NCBI RefSeq assembly: GCF_014647375.1
Contig: NZ_BMPB01000019.1
Span: 1 to 64,000, forward strand
Source of the DNA: Parabacteroides faecis
GTDB lineage: Bacteria > Bacteroidota > Bacteroidia > Bacteroidales > Tannerellaceae
Reading direction: 5' to 3'
Length of the DNA stretch: 64,000 nt
The notes beneath the pieces were generated by a model. That model made no database searches. It saw only the letters and a program-made list of their open reading frames with translations, and was not told where the DNA came from. Shown piece by piece: positions 34,162 to 42,986 of this stretch; the stretch's first letter is position 1; each line of letters begins with the position of its first letter. The translations under genes and the position numbers were made by a program.

Positions 34162-34273
34162 AAGTTTATTATTTTTTATCTATTGCAGGGTGGCCTTTCC
34201 TGCCTTTCGTTTGTTTCTATTCATAAGACGATGCAAATCGAAAAAAGGTTACAGAATAAAAAAGAAAAAGACG

Positions 34274-34281
34274 TATATTTG
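34274..34281 (+). promoter_or_regulatory. -7 box for the AGCS symporter gene
   Basis: TATATTTG is a full TAnnTTTG match 21 bases before the ATG at 34302. Confidence 0.55.
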
Positions 34282-34301
34282 AAGCAAAACGAATAAAATC
34301 A

Positions 34302-35702
34302 ATGGATATATTAAATACCTGGATAAATAGCATCAACGACATTTTATGGTCGTATATATTAATAATCATGCTCTTAGGTTGCGCTGTATGGTTCACGTTC
34401 AAAACACGTTTCGTACAGTTCCGCATGATAAAGGAGATGATAAAATTACTTGGAGACTCCGCCGGAAAATCTAAAAACGGTGAAAAACACATCTCCTCTT
34501 TCCAGGCATTTGCCGTATCGTTAGCCAGCCGTGTAGGGACCGGTAATCTGGCAGGAGTAGCAACAGCTATCGCCGTAGGAGGTCCGGGGGCAGTTTTCTG
34601 GATGTGGATCATCGCTTTACTGGGTGCATCCAGTGCCTTTGTCGAATCGACACTGGCACAGTTATATAAAAGAAAAGGGAAAGACTCATTCATCGGCGGA
34701 CCTGCTTATTATATGGAACGCGGACTTGGATTACGCTGGATGGGCGTACTTTTTGCCGTACTGATCTCCATTACTTTCGGATTTGCATTTAATTCCGTGC
34801 AAAGCAATACGATCTGCGCCGCCTGGGAAGGAGCATTCGGATTCGACCACCGGATTCTTGGCGGTATATTAACCGTACTTACCATCCTGATTATCTTCGG
34901 TGGTATTCAACGGATCGCCAAGGTTAGCAGCGTTATCGTTCCGGTAATGGCACTCGGTTACGTGGCTTTGGCTTTAGGTATCGTAGTCTTCAATATAACA
35001 GAACTACCGGCCGTCATCAAACTAATTGTCAGCAGTGCATTCGGATGGGAACAGGCTATCGGCGGAACTGTCGGGGCAGCTCTGATGCAGGGAATTAAAC
35101 GGGGACTATTCAGTAATGAAGCAGGTATGGGTTCTGCACCGAACGTGGCTGCCACCGCCCAGGTCTCTCACCCCGTAAAACAAGGACTAATACAAACACT
35201 GGGTGTTTTCACCGACACATTGATCATCTGTACCTGTACGGCATTTATTATTCTTTTCAGCGGGGCACCGCTCGACGGGAGCGTCAACGGCGTGCAACTC
35301 ACCCAGCAAGCTCTGACCAATGAGATAGGGAGTATAGGAAGTATCTTTGTAGCTGTTGCCATCCTGCTTTTTGCCTTCAGCAGCATCATCGGCAATTATT
35401 ACTATGGAGAGGCAAACATACGGTTCATTACCCGGAAACGCAGCATCTTGCTTATCTACCGCCTCCTGGTCGGTGGAATGGTCATGTTCGGAGCTTTAGC
35501 CAGTCTCGATCTGGCATGGAGCCTGGCAGATATCACGATGGGAACGATGACTATCTGCAACCTGATTGCCATATCCTTACTCAGTCGCCAGGCATTCCTT
35601 CTGCTGAAAGATTATGTCGTACAAAAACGGAAAGGAATAAAAAGTCCGGTATTCGATAAAAACAGTATCCCGGAATTAAAAGACAAAGCGGAATGCTGGT
35701 AA
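34302..35702 (+). CDS. Alanine/glycine:cation symporter family protein
   Basis: This 466-aa inner-membrane transporter imports alanine or glycine with sodium or protons. The family motifs are present: FQAFAVSLASRVGTGNLAGVATAIAVGGPGAVFWMW, GGPAYYMERGLG, and FSNEAGMGSAPNVAATA. About ten or eleven membrane segments are visible. The last 30 residues are charged and cytoplasmic. The end lies 5 bp from the convergent M16 peptidase gene. Confidence 0.94.
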   Translation: MDILNTWINSINDILWSYILIIMLLGCAVWFTFKTRFVQFRMIKEMIKLLGDSAGKSKNGEKHISSFQAFAVSLASRVGTGNLAGVATAIAVGGPGAVFWMWIIALLGASSAFVESTLAQLYKRKGKDSFIGGPAYYMERGLGLRWMGVLFAVLISITFGFAFNSVQSNTICAAWEGAFGFDHRILGGILTVLTILIIFGGIQRIAKVSSVIVPVMALGYVALALGIVVFNITELPAVIKLIVSSAFGWEQAIGGTVGAALMQGIKRGLFSNEAGMGSAPNVAATAQVSHPVKQGLIQTLGVFTDTLIICTCTAFIILFSGAPLDGSVNGVQLTQQALTNEIGSIGSIFVAVAILLFAFSSIIGNYYYGEANIRFITRKRSILLIYRLLVGGMVMFGALASLDLAWSLADITMGTMTICNLIAISLLSRQAFLLLKDYVVQKRKGIKSPVFDKNSIPELKDKAECW

Positions 35703-35707
35703 CAGGA

Positions 35708-36928
35708 TCATTGATAGATCAAACTGAATAAACGTTCCGGCGCAAAGACTTCATTTGCGACTTCCTGAATGTTTCCAACCGTAAGGCTTTCGACCCGGGC
35801 AAAGACCTCCGGCAACGTATCATACCGGTTGTAATGCAGGAAGCTTTTCCCCAATCCCAGGAAAAGCCCTTCCTTATTATCTCCGGAAACGCCCAACTGG
35901 CCGATCACCTGCTTCTTAGCTGCTGCCAGTTGTGTCGCAGACAATTTGTTGTCCCGTATTTTTTCCAGTTCTTTATGGACCAGACGTAAAGCCTTTTCCA
36001 TATTCTTCGGGTCCGTTCCGAAATAAATACTGGCTAATCCTGTATCCGTATAAGATGTGACATTCGATTCGACGTTATAAACCAGTCCGTGTTTTTCCCG
36101 AAGCGATACATTCAGACGGTTATTCATACCCGGTCCACCCAGCATATTGTTCAGGAGGAACAACGGGATCCGCTTTTCGTCATGCAGGCTATAGGCACGG
36201 CTGCCGATCAGCACATGTGCCTGATGCGTATCCTTACTGATTTTCTTCACACAAGGCGTTATGGCATCAGGGGCGATCCGGTTACGCGGAGCTACCGGAA
36301 AGGCAATATCCGACAAAAGTCCTTCGGCCATCTTCACGATTTTATTGAAATCAACCCGTCCCATCGAAAAGAATACCATATTTTCCGGCGCATAGAAACG
36401 GCGCATGAAGGAGCGTCCGGATTCAGAGTCAAATGTCAACAGAGAGGCCTCGTCGCCCAATATATTATGTCCTAAAGCGTGTCCGTCATAAAGCAGGTTT
36501 TCAAATTCATCGAAGATAAGTTCCGATGGGCTATCCTCATAGGAGTTTATTTCATCCAGGATCACATCGACCTCTTTTTCAATCTCTTGCTGCGGAAACT
36601 GGGAATGAAAGATCAGGTCTGTCAACAATTCAAATGCCCGCTGATAATGTTCTTCCATGAAGATGGAATAAACGAATGTCTCTTCTTTCGTCGTATAGGC
36701 ATTCAACTCGCCACCAACATTTTCCATCCGGTTCAGGATATGCCATGCTTTACGTTTTTCAGTACCTTTAAACATCATATGTTCCACGAAATGAGCCAGA
36801 CCGAACTCATTCGCTTCTTCATCGCGAGTTCCGGCATTCACGGCAAATCCACAGTACGAAACCGGCGATTCCATCGGCAAGTGTACCATACGAAGACCAT
36901 TGGATAAAATATGTGAGAAGTAATGCAT
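35708..36928 (-). CDS. M16 family zinc peptidase
   Basis: This 406-aa protein has the inverted zinc motif HFVEH (H46, E49, H50) with the downstream glutamate expected in the EEVDVILDEINSYEDSP stretch. A second, inactive half follows (residues about 170-400, RGSRAYSLHDEKRIPLFLLNNMLGGPGMNNRL), as in mitochondrial-processing-type peptidases. No signal peptide is seen, so it is probably cytoplasmic. Similar genes act on small peptides or cofactor precursors, and no specific substrate can be named. Confidence 0.93.
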   Translation of the reverse strand: MHYFSHILSNGLRMVHLPMESPVSYCGFAVNAGTRDEEANEFGLAHFVEHMMFKGTEKRKAWHILNRMENVGGELNAYTTKEETFVYSIFMEEHYQRAFELLTDLIFHSQFPQQEIEKEVDVILDEINSYEDSPSELIFDEFENLLYDGHALGHNILGDEASLLTFDSESGRSFMRRFYAPENMVFFSMGRVDFNKIVKMAEGLLSDIAFPVAPRNRIAPDAITPCVKKISKDTHQAHVLIGSRAYSLHDEKRIPLFLLNNMLGGPGMNNRLNVSLREKHGLVYNVESNVTSYTDTGLASIYFGTDPKNMEKALRLVHKELEKIRDNKLSATQLAAAKKQVIGQLGVSGDNKEGLFLGLGKSFLHYNRYDTLPEVFARVESLTVGNIQEVANEVFAPERLFSLIYQ

Positions 36929-36954
36929 TGTTTTCTTTTTGCTTTATTGACCTG

Positions 36955-36962
36955 CAAAAATA
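36955..36962 (-). promoter_or_regulatory. -7 box for the M16 peptidase gene
   Basis: The minus strand reads TATTTTTG, a full TAnnTTTG match 27 bases before the start at 36928. Confidence 0.5.
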
Positions 36963-37152
36963 CAACAAATAAAGAGATAGGGGAAGAATGAAGAAAAAAT
37001 TCTACAATAATATCCTTATAAATTTCAGCTGATAGTAAATACAAACCATCATAGTCTTATGTACACGTAATATTCATATCCTGCGTATAAAGAATGATGG
37101 AAATGTATTCCACTATCATAATAAAGGTAGATAATCTAATATTTAAAGCTAA

Positions 37153-38886
37153 TTACAAAGAAATTAGCTCATAATTTAATAAATCTCCTTTGTCAATATT
37201 TATTGTTGGCAATTTATTAACAAAATCCTTCAAGCCGTATAAATTAAGAGTTCTATCATAATTGTATATAGACAGACCACATTTTACCGCTTTAGGAAGA
37301 GAAATAGAAACCCCATTTTCATCAATATCTGATGACTGTCTTGCATTAGAAAACATTTCTTTAATAAAATCTCTCTTTATTATTAATTCGTTAGATTCTT
37401 TTGTTTTAGTTCCATTGTATAACAAATAGATTGTATTATTTTCCTTATCAATAAATTTAGAAAATAGTTCTTCTTTATAAAATCCTAGTTGGAAACAATT
37501 TTTAGGAGGTATTGGAAGTGTATCATTTGAGATTGTTGTATTAATAATTTTCAAACCATAAACTTTACTTTTTTCATTAGCAATTTGTCGTATATACTCC
37601 TGTTTTTTTGATTCAGAAACAGGAGTTATATTTTTAAGATCAATCAATACTCTATCATCATTTTTCGTTACTAACGAAGTTATTAACATTGTAATCCCCT
37701 GTATATTTCGACGTAATACTTCAATATAAGGCTCTTGTACTTCCATTGGCTGCCCAATAGATTGTCCATAAAGATAATCATTAATATGTTGTACTATATT
37801 TTTTTCCAATACAAAATTAGATATTGGCATTAGACCTTCAGACTCTATATCTATCATTCTATATGAATCCGGTGAAGCCATAGAAGACATCCAACTACTC
37901 AAATCTATATTAACTTGTGTCAAACCCTGTGGAGAAGAAAAAGAAGAGAAAGATAAATTACCACCTACTGCTTTGACAGATAAAGTCATATTTGTTATTT
38001 TTTTAGACATTTTAGTTTCATCATAATAATGAAGTCCAATCCCTAAATTTCCACTACCACTTACATCTTTCTTTGGCCCATATGAGGCATTTATATCATT
38101 ATCAATATTTTTCTCTTTAGTTTCTACCAAATCATTTGACGTATATATTCCAGAATAAATAGCAGAAACTCGTCCTCCCGTATAAAAGTCTCTTAAAACT
38201 AAAGTCCCATATTCTCTTACAAATTCTGCCATAGTTATTGAATACAATTCACTTCTAAATGAAGGGTTCAAATATCCCAATTTAATCATATTCAAAGCAT
38301 TAGTACTTGTCTCTAAAATATATCTTTTACCGAGAACCTCTGCATTAAATTCACCATATACCCTGTTGGTTTCATTAGCAACATCTTTTCCATATATATT
38401 TTCGATAGTACCTTTATTTCCTATAGAAAACAATTTAAAATTAAGATTTACACCATGAGTTACTTTTTCAGAATCCTTTGATTTGTGCGAATATCTCTCA
38501 AAACTTGCATATGAAAAAACGTCTGATTTTTGAATCCCAATGTTCCTTTCTTTAACATAAAAATCCTCATACTCTTCCTTTAGCTTCTTTATATTAACTA
38601 TAGGGACCCCTACGTTCTGAGCAGTTCCTAGCGGAAAATATTGTAGTTTATATGTACATCCTAAAAAGTCTTCATTGGAAGACATGGCAAATGAAGTTGT
38701 AGAATTTTTTGTTTTATTACGTAAAGGAAATTCTAATGGAAATTTAGGATCCCTTTCTTTCAAAACTACTGTTTTACAAGCATTAACACTTTCTGATTTC
38801 AAAGAGAGATCATTATCTGCCTCATCTTCCATTGTACAAGAAAAAATCAAGGCACTTAAAATAAAAAAAATAACTGTTCTTTTCAT
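37153..38886 (-). CDS. MACPF (membrane attack complex/perforin) domain lipoprotein, candidate BSAP-type toxin
   Basis: This 577-aa protein begins with a lipoprotein signal peptide (lipobox LIFSC, C17). The MACPF core contains EFVREYGTLVLRDFYTGGRV, which matches the family signature YGTHxxxxxxxGG (Y226, G227, T228, G237, G238) except that the usual His is Leu. MACPF proteins insert a beta-barrel pore in membranes; in Bacteroidales several are secreted antimicrobial proteins that kill related strains. A C-terminal domain from about residue 400 is not recognised and may pick the target. It is the last gene of a three-gene operon in a clearly AT-rich island (12 G+C in 60 bases counted at 37381-37440), a sign of transfer. 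A short hairpin spans the stop codon. Confidence 0.82.
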   Translation of the reverse strand: MKRTVIFFILSALIFSCTMEDEADNDLSLKSESVNACKTVVLKERDPKFPLEFPLRNKTKNSTTSFAMSSNEDFLGCTYKLQYFPLGTAQNVGVPIVNIKKLKEEYEDFYVKERNIGIQKSDVFSYASFERYSHKSKDSEKVTHGVNLNFKLFSIGNKGTIENIYGKDVANETNRVYGEFNAEVLGKRYILETSTNALNMIKLGYLNPSFRSELYSITMAEFVREYGTLVLRDFYTGGRVSAIYSGIYTSNDLVETKEKNIDNDINASYGPKKDVSGSGNLGIGLHYYDETKMSKKITNMTLSVKAVGGNLSFSSFSSPQGLTQVNIDLSSWMSSMASPDSYRMIDIESEGLMPISNFVLEKNIVQHINDYLYGQSIGQPMEVQEPYIEVLRRNIQGITMLITSLVTKNDDRVLIDLKNITPVSESKKQEYIRQIANEKSKVYGLKIINTTISNDTLPIPPKNCFQLGFYKEELFSKFIDKENNTIYLLYNGTKTKESNELIIKRDFIKEMFSNARQSSDIDENGVSISLPKAVKCGLSIYNYDRTLNLYGLKDFVNKLPTINIDKGDLLNYELISL

Positions 38887-38888
38887 AA

Positions 38889-39290
38889 CTATATCAATTT
38901 AATTAAATCTAATGTATCACAATCCTGTTCAGTATTAATATTTCTTTTCAGTATTAGTCTGTTTTCATCGTTACTAACAACCCACCAATAACCTGTTAAA
39001 ATATTATTATATCCACCTTCAATAAGTATTATTTTAGAATCAATTTTATATTTTAATGTTGTTTTATAGGAAAATGGAAGCTCCGGAATAAACTTATCTA
39101 TATAATATTCTCCTGAATTTTCTGTTTCAAAAACTATGTTTATATTATATACTATCTCCTCTGGATTACTTAATGTTAACTCTCCTGACCAAGATGTTTG
39201 ATTCAAGATTAGGTTGAACGACTCTTTATCATCTTCTGCACAAGAGACTAATGACAGACACAAAAAGAAAAGATAATAAATATTTTTCAT
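38889..39290 (-). CDS. Small lipoprotein of unknown function next to the MACPF gene
   Basis: This 133-aa protein has a lipoprotein signal peptide (lipobox SLVSC, C17) and a beta-rich body reminiscent of lipocalin-like domains (SWSGELTLSNPEEIVYNINIVF, then GYWWVVSNDENRLILKR). It ends with a charged tail. It lies 2 bp before the MACPF gene and is just as AT-rich. Possible roles are self-protection, toxin delivery or an adaptor; none is shown by the sequence. I do not recognise a named family. Confidence 0.7.
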   Translation of the reverse strand: MKNIYYLFFLCLSLVSCAEDDKESFNLILNQTSWSGELTLSNPEEIVYNINIVFETENSGEYYIDKFIPELPFSYKTTLKYKIDSKIILIEGGYNNILTGYWWVVSNDENRLILKRNINTEQDCDTLDLIKLI

Positions 39291-39301
39291 AAATAAAAAA
39301 T

Positions 39302-39673
39302 TTATAATATAACAAACTTACCATACAAACAAACACCAGTCGCATCAGTAAAATAAACCATGTATACTCCCGACTCTTCTCCGCTTAAGTCAATATCAAC
39401 CGAAGAAGTTTGAGGAGAAATAACTTGTTGATGAACCTGTCTGCCATCCGAACTGACTACAGAGACATTGACATCTCGCAGTAAAAAGAGAAAATCAACA
39501 TGGATTACATTATTGTTCAGATTAACCATGAGATGAGAAGGATCCAACAAAATAGAGCGAACCCCACCCTGACTTTTTGTTCTTCTTATCTCCACCTGAT
39601 CTGCTTTCACAAAAAAAGTCGTACTACAAATCATTACAATCGTTAACAATACACTAATCATTTTTCTTTTCAT
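39302..39673 (-). CDS. DUF3244-like secreted protein
   Basis: This 123-aa protein has a signal peptide (cleavage near FVKAD) and an Ig-like fold with the pattern of the Bacteroidales DUF3244 family: RSILLDPSHLMVNLNNNVIHVDF, DVNVSVVSSDGRQVHQQ, SVDIDLSGEESGVYMVYF, ending in YGKFVIL. The family's role is not known; it resembles the C-terminal sorting or adhesion domains of Bacteroidetes exported proteins. It is the first gene of the MACPF operon, 11 bp from the lipoprotein gene. Confidence 0.8.
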   Translation of the reverse strand: MKRKMISVLLTIVMICSTTFFVKADQVEIRRTKSQGGVRSILLDPSHLMVNLNNNVIHVDFLFLLRDVNVSVVSSDGRQVHQQVISPQTSSVDIDLSGEESGVYMVYFTDATGVCLYGKFVIL

Positions 39674-39701
39674 AACTTGCTATCTGTTTGATTCGATACA
39701 G

Positions 39702-39709
39702 CAAAGCTA
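39702..39709 (-). promoter_or_regulatory. Candidate -7 box for the MACPF operon
   Basis: The minus strand reads TAGCTTTG, a full TAnnTTTG match 29 bases before the start at 39673. A second match (TAGGTTTG) lies at 39717-39724. Confidence 0.5.
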
Positions 39710-39884
39710 TCCACAGCAAACCTATATAAATCCTTTTTGAGGGTATATTTATCCTGGACTATTAATATTCAAATTTTATTACACCTTAATAATCAATGAT
39801 TATACATGCACTCGTTTATAAAAAATCAATATACTATTTTCCACAGTTAATATTTGACAGACACACGATGATATATTAATAATT

Positions 39885-41606
39885 TTAACCCTTATTATTT
39901 ACCCCTTCTTCCAAAATAATAATGATATCAGCTCCATCCGGAGCTTTCAATTTTTTTCGTATACAGGTTTTCCGAGTACGAACCGTATTGATACTTTGCT
40001 TCATTACACAAGCAATTTCCGTAGTATCCATATTCGTTTTTAACAAACAGCAAAGCTGAATCTCTTTCTCTAACAAAATTTTGCCATAATGTTTTCTCAG
40101 TTTACTAGCAAAATCATTATATAATAAATCAATAAGCAAATAAAGTTCACTCCAATCAATCTCAAGAGTATGCTGCTCTCCATAAAACAAACTATTAAAT
40201 TTTTTAAGAAAAGATTGCTCTTTCTCCGATTTTTCATCCAGTTGGGACAAAACTTTCGTTATATTTAATTGCATAAGCAACGCTTTTTTTACCATCATAC
40301 CCTTTTCATCATCAGAATAACCGGATAATGCAACTTTTTTACCAGCATCATTATTGCAGTTGCTTTTATTTACCTTTTCCATCTTTCGCAAAACATCTAC
40401 CGTATCTTCCGCCTTCGATAAATCTTGTTTTTTCTTCCATTTCATCCCGCCAATAAGAAGAAAAACAACTAACAATAGGCTCAAAATAATCCAGCCAACT
40501 ACAATAGCGCCATCTTGTACCGTATGCAATTTTTCATTCTCTTCCTGATACTTTAAATAATTATAGATTTGTTCAATCTCCGCTAACGAACCTTTACGTT
40601 GAAGCTGATAAACAGAATCGACACAAGCTACATATCGATTCTGGTAAAAAGATGCCGATTCATAGTTTTTACTTGCAGCTTCTGTTTTAGCTAAAGCTGA
40701 ATAATAAATAGCCCGCAATTCTATATCATCCAATTCTTCCACAACAGATTTCATTCCATCCAATAAAAAGAATGCAGAATCAGTCTCATTCAAATATGCA
40801 TGAATTTCAGCCAAAGTAATCTTTCGAGTTATCATCCAGCTGCTATCACTATCTAAAGATAAAGATTGTTGCAAATAACATTTCGATTTCAAATACAGGC
40901 TATCTTCTTTCAAATAAACCCCTATATCATTATATATAGCCGCCATTTCTATCGTATCTTTCTGTTCGCGGGCAATATCTAATGCCTTCTCTAAATAAAA
41001 ATAAGCACTGTCCCGATTTCCGTTTATCCCATATTCAGAGCCTATCGAATGCAATAAGGTTCCAGTATATTTCTCGCCGGAAGTTTGATCGTAAATAGCA
41101 TACGACTTTTTATAAGCCTCCAGCGATTTATCAAAAGCATACTGCTTATCGTGTAACTCTCCCAAATAATAATTTGCCATCATTCCTAACAGAGGGTCTG
41201 GTATCTCCCCCGCATATTCCGCCGCTTTCAGAAAGTATAATCCAGCTTCAAATAGCTTTCCGGCCTCTTCATAGACACGGCCCGCATAATAATTCGACCA
41301 GCCTTTTTGAGAAGCATTACCGTGTTTTTTGTAGTATACCAATGATTTCAAAATAAGAGTGGTATCACAGGATAAATCCATATAACATTTATCCTTCGCC
41401 TTCGTATACATCAACTGATAAGCGGCAAAGTCTGCCTGGTTCAATGTTTCCGGATGAGGGAAAGATGATAAAAGAGCCAATGCACCATCCGGGTCATTCG
41501 TCATCAAAGAATCTGCCTGTTGTAATACTTTATCGAGTTGCCCTGAATGACAAGACAAAAGGCCAATCACAATAATAATAAGGTTAACTTGCTTAAACGG
41601 TTTCAT
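39885..41606 (-). CDS. Membrane-anchored TPR protein with C-terminal HTH (putative regulator)
   Basis: This 573-aa protein has a lipobox-like start (GLLSC, C19), TPR-type helices (about 25-335, e.g. GDRDSAYFYLEKALDIA-like units), one membrane segment (about 371-391), a coiled coil, and a C-terminal LuxR-type HTH (MDTTEIACVMKQSINTVRTRKTCIRKKL). This layout suggests that it senses something outside and controls genes from the membrane, a known design in Bacteroidales. It lies 211 bp upstream of the MACPF operon on the same strand, so it is the natural candidate for controlling it. Confidence 0.85.
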   Translation of the reverse strand: MKPFKQVNLIIIVIGLLSCHSGQLDKVLQQADSLMTNDPDGALALLSSFPHPETLNQADFAAYQLMYTKAKDKCYMDLSCDTTLILKSLVYYKKHGNASQKGWSNYYAGRVYEEAGKLFEAGLYFLKAAEYAGEIPDPLLGMMANYYLGELHDKQYAFDKSLEAYKKSYAIYDQTSGEKYTGTLLHSIGSEYGINGNRDSAYFYLEKALDIAREQKDTIEMAAIYNDIGVYLKEDSLYLKSKCYLQQSLSLDSDSSWMITRKITLAEIHAYLNETDSAFFLLDGMKSVVEELDDIELRAIYYSALAKTEAASKNYESASFYQNRYVACVDSVYQLQRKGSLAEIEQIYNYLKYQEENEKLHTVQDGAIVVGWIILSLLLVVFLLIGGMKWKKKQDLSKAEDTVDVLRKMEKVNKSNCNNDAGKKVALSGYSDDEKGMMVKKALLMQLNITKVLSQLDEKSEKEQSFLKKFNSLFYGEQHTLEIDWSELYLLIDLLYNDFASKLRKHYGKILLEKEIQLCCLLKTNMDTTEIACVMKQSINTVRTRKTCIRKKLKAPDGADIIIILEEGVNNKG

Positions 41607-41643
41607 ATTCAGAGCATTTAGATCAACTATTCTCGTTATGTGG

Positions 41644-41651
41644 CAAATATA
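41644..41651 (-). promoter_or_regulatory. -7 box for the TPR/HTH regulator gene
   Basis: The minus strand reads TATATTTG, a full TAnnTTTG match 38 bases before the start at 41606. Confidence 0.55.
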
Positions 41652-41868
41652 AGATTTTATATTACATTATATGTGGATAAAATCAATTTCTTTCGCGGAA
41701 TTTCAAGGCTTCTCTCTCAGCTATTAAAATAAACGCATAATAGTTTTGAAGAAAGCAAAATTTTCTTGCAACACAGTAGTTTTATCCTTATCTTCGCCTT
41801 TCAAAGTTATTACCTCATTACCAACCGTTTAGCCCATTCTATTCTTTGAAACAATCGTATCATTTCAG

Positions 41869-41956
41869 CGGCCGATAATTATCAGCCAATCGGTCGATAA
41901 TTATGAGCCGATCGGTTGACAATTGTCGGCCAATCGGTTGATGGTTATCAACCATT
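41869..41956. repeat. Four imperfect 22-bp tandem repeats, each a palindrome
   Basis: Units start at 41869, 41891, 41913 and 41935, each beginning CGGYYGAY and each centred on an inverted repeat such as GATAATTATC or GACAATTGTC. They are contiguous with no spacers. The order and symmetry suggest a protein-binding array or a REP-like element. Confidence 0.75.
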
Positions 41957-42098
41957 GATTAGTCGCCGTAGTAATTTGATTTAGTACGTATAGTAAATTT
42001 AAAAACATCGGGTAGTATTTTATATTTGTTCGGGAACAACCAAACGGTTTCTTAACCCTCCCTATACACACCATACATCATTCCAATAAAATAATTCA

Positions 42099-42106
42099 TA
42101 TCTTTG
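42099..42106 (+). promoter_or_regulatory. -7 box for the TerB-DnaJ gene
   Basis: TATCTTTG is a full TAnnTTTG match 27 bases before the ATG at 42133. A second match, TATATTTG, lies at 42021-42028. Confidence 0.55.
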
Positions 42107-42132
42107 CCGGAAAAGTTTACAAAACAAGTCGT

Positions 42133-42927
42133 ATGGGAATAGGTAAATGGATTGGCGGTATTATCGGATTTATGGCTTTAGGTCCTCTGGGGGCTTTGGC
42201 TGGCATCGTATTCGGTTCTTTGTTTGATGAAGGAATCGATCAGGCGGGACAGGCATACGGTGGAAGGGGTTATGAAAATGAACCCTCACCGGAAGACAGA
42301 TATATGGGTCAGCGGAACAGTTTCCTTTTCTCCATGCTCGTTATGGCATCGTACGTCATCAAAGCTGACGGGCGGATCATGCACAGTGAAATGGAGTTCG
42401 TACGCCAGTTTCTCAGAAGAAATTTCGGAGAAACGGCCGTATCCCAAGGAGAAGATATTTTGCTGAAACTTTTTGAACAACAAAAACGTATGGACCATGA
42501 AAACCCGATGGCTTTCAAAAACACCATCCGGGAATGCGGGACACAGATTGCATATAGCATGAGCTACGAAGAACGCCTTCAACTCCTGGCTTTTCTAGTC
42601 CAGATCGCTCAAAGCGACGGACATGTATGCACAAATGAGATAGAGGCCCTCAAAGAAGTGGCCTTATCCATGGGTTTGTCAGACAAAGAGGTCGAATCGA
42701 TACTAAACCTGGAAACAAATACACTGGAAGACGCCTATAAGGTTCTTGAAATAACTCCGGAGGCAACCAATGAAGAGGTACGTGCCGCTTACCGCCGACT
42801 TGCTTTAAAACACCATCCGGACAAAGTGGCTGCCTTAGGAGAAGATATCTACAGAGCAGCTAACGAGAAATTCCAACGTATCAACGACGCCAAAGCGAAA
42901 ATTTATAAAACACGGGGGATGAATTGA
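42133..42927 (+). CDS. TerB-like and DnaJ domain protein (DjlA-like)
   Basis: This 264-aa protein has a glycine-rich hydrophobic N-terminus (about 5-30) that probably anchors it in the membrane, a TerB-like helical domain (about 65-185) and a C-terminal J domain (about 200-262) with the HPD motif (LALKHHPDKV). This is the DjlA arrangement: a co-chaperone that stimulates DnaK at the membrane. The next start codon overlaps its stop (ATGA), but the real next gene starts later. Confidence 0.9.
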   Translation: MGIGKWIGGIIGFMALGPLGALAGIVFGSLFDEGIDQAGQAYGGRGYENEPSPEDRYMGQRNSFLFSMLVMASYVIKADGRIMHSEMEFVRQFLRRNFGETAVSQGEDILLKLFEQQKRMDHENPMAFKNTIRECGTQIAYSMSYEERLQLLAFLVQIAQSDGHVCTNEIEALKEVALSMGLSDKEVESILNLETNTLEDAYKVLEITPEATNEEVRAAYRRLALKHHPDKVAALGEDIYRAANEKFQRINDAKAKIYKTRGMN

Positions 42928-42939
42928 TTTTTTTAATCG

Positions 42940-42947
42940 TATTTTTG
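42940..42947 (+). promoter_or_regulatory. -7 box for the SIS-domain gene
   Basis: TATTTTTG is a full TAnnTTTG match 39 bases before the ATG at 42987. It supports that start over the ATG at 42924. Confidence 0.5.
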
Positions 42948-42986
42948 CAAACTGTTAGAGATAATTGTATAAATAATAAAGTAGCT

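Larger units (their letters stand above)
41652..42132. other. Intergenic region with 22-bp tandem repeats
   Basis: About 480 bp without a gene between two divergent genes. It contains a 4-unit tandem repeat (41869-41956) and two -7 boxes for the TerB-DnaJ gene (42021-42028 and 42099-42106). Confidence 0.6.

Noticed and set aside
41869..41956. CRISPR array
   Set aside because: The 22-bp units are contiguous with no unique spacers, and no cas gene is near.
42924..42986. Alternative start of the SIS gene coupled to the DnaJ stop
   Set aside because: The extra 21 residues are not family-like, and a -7 box lies inside this stretch, so the start at 42987 is preferred.
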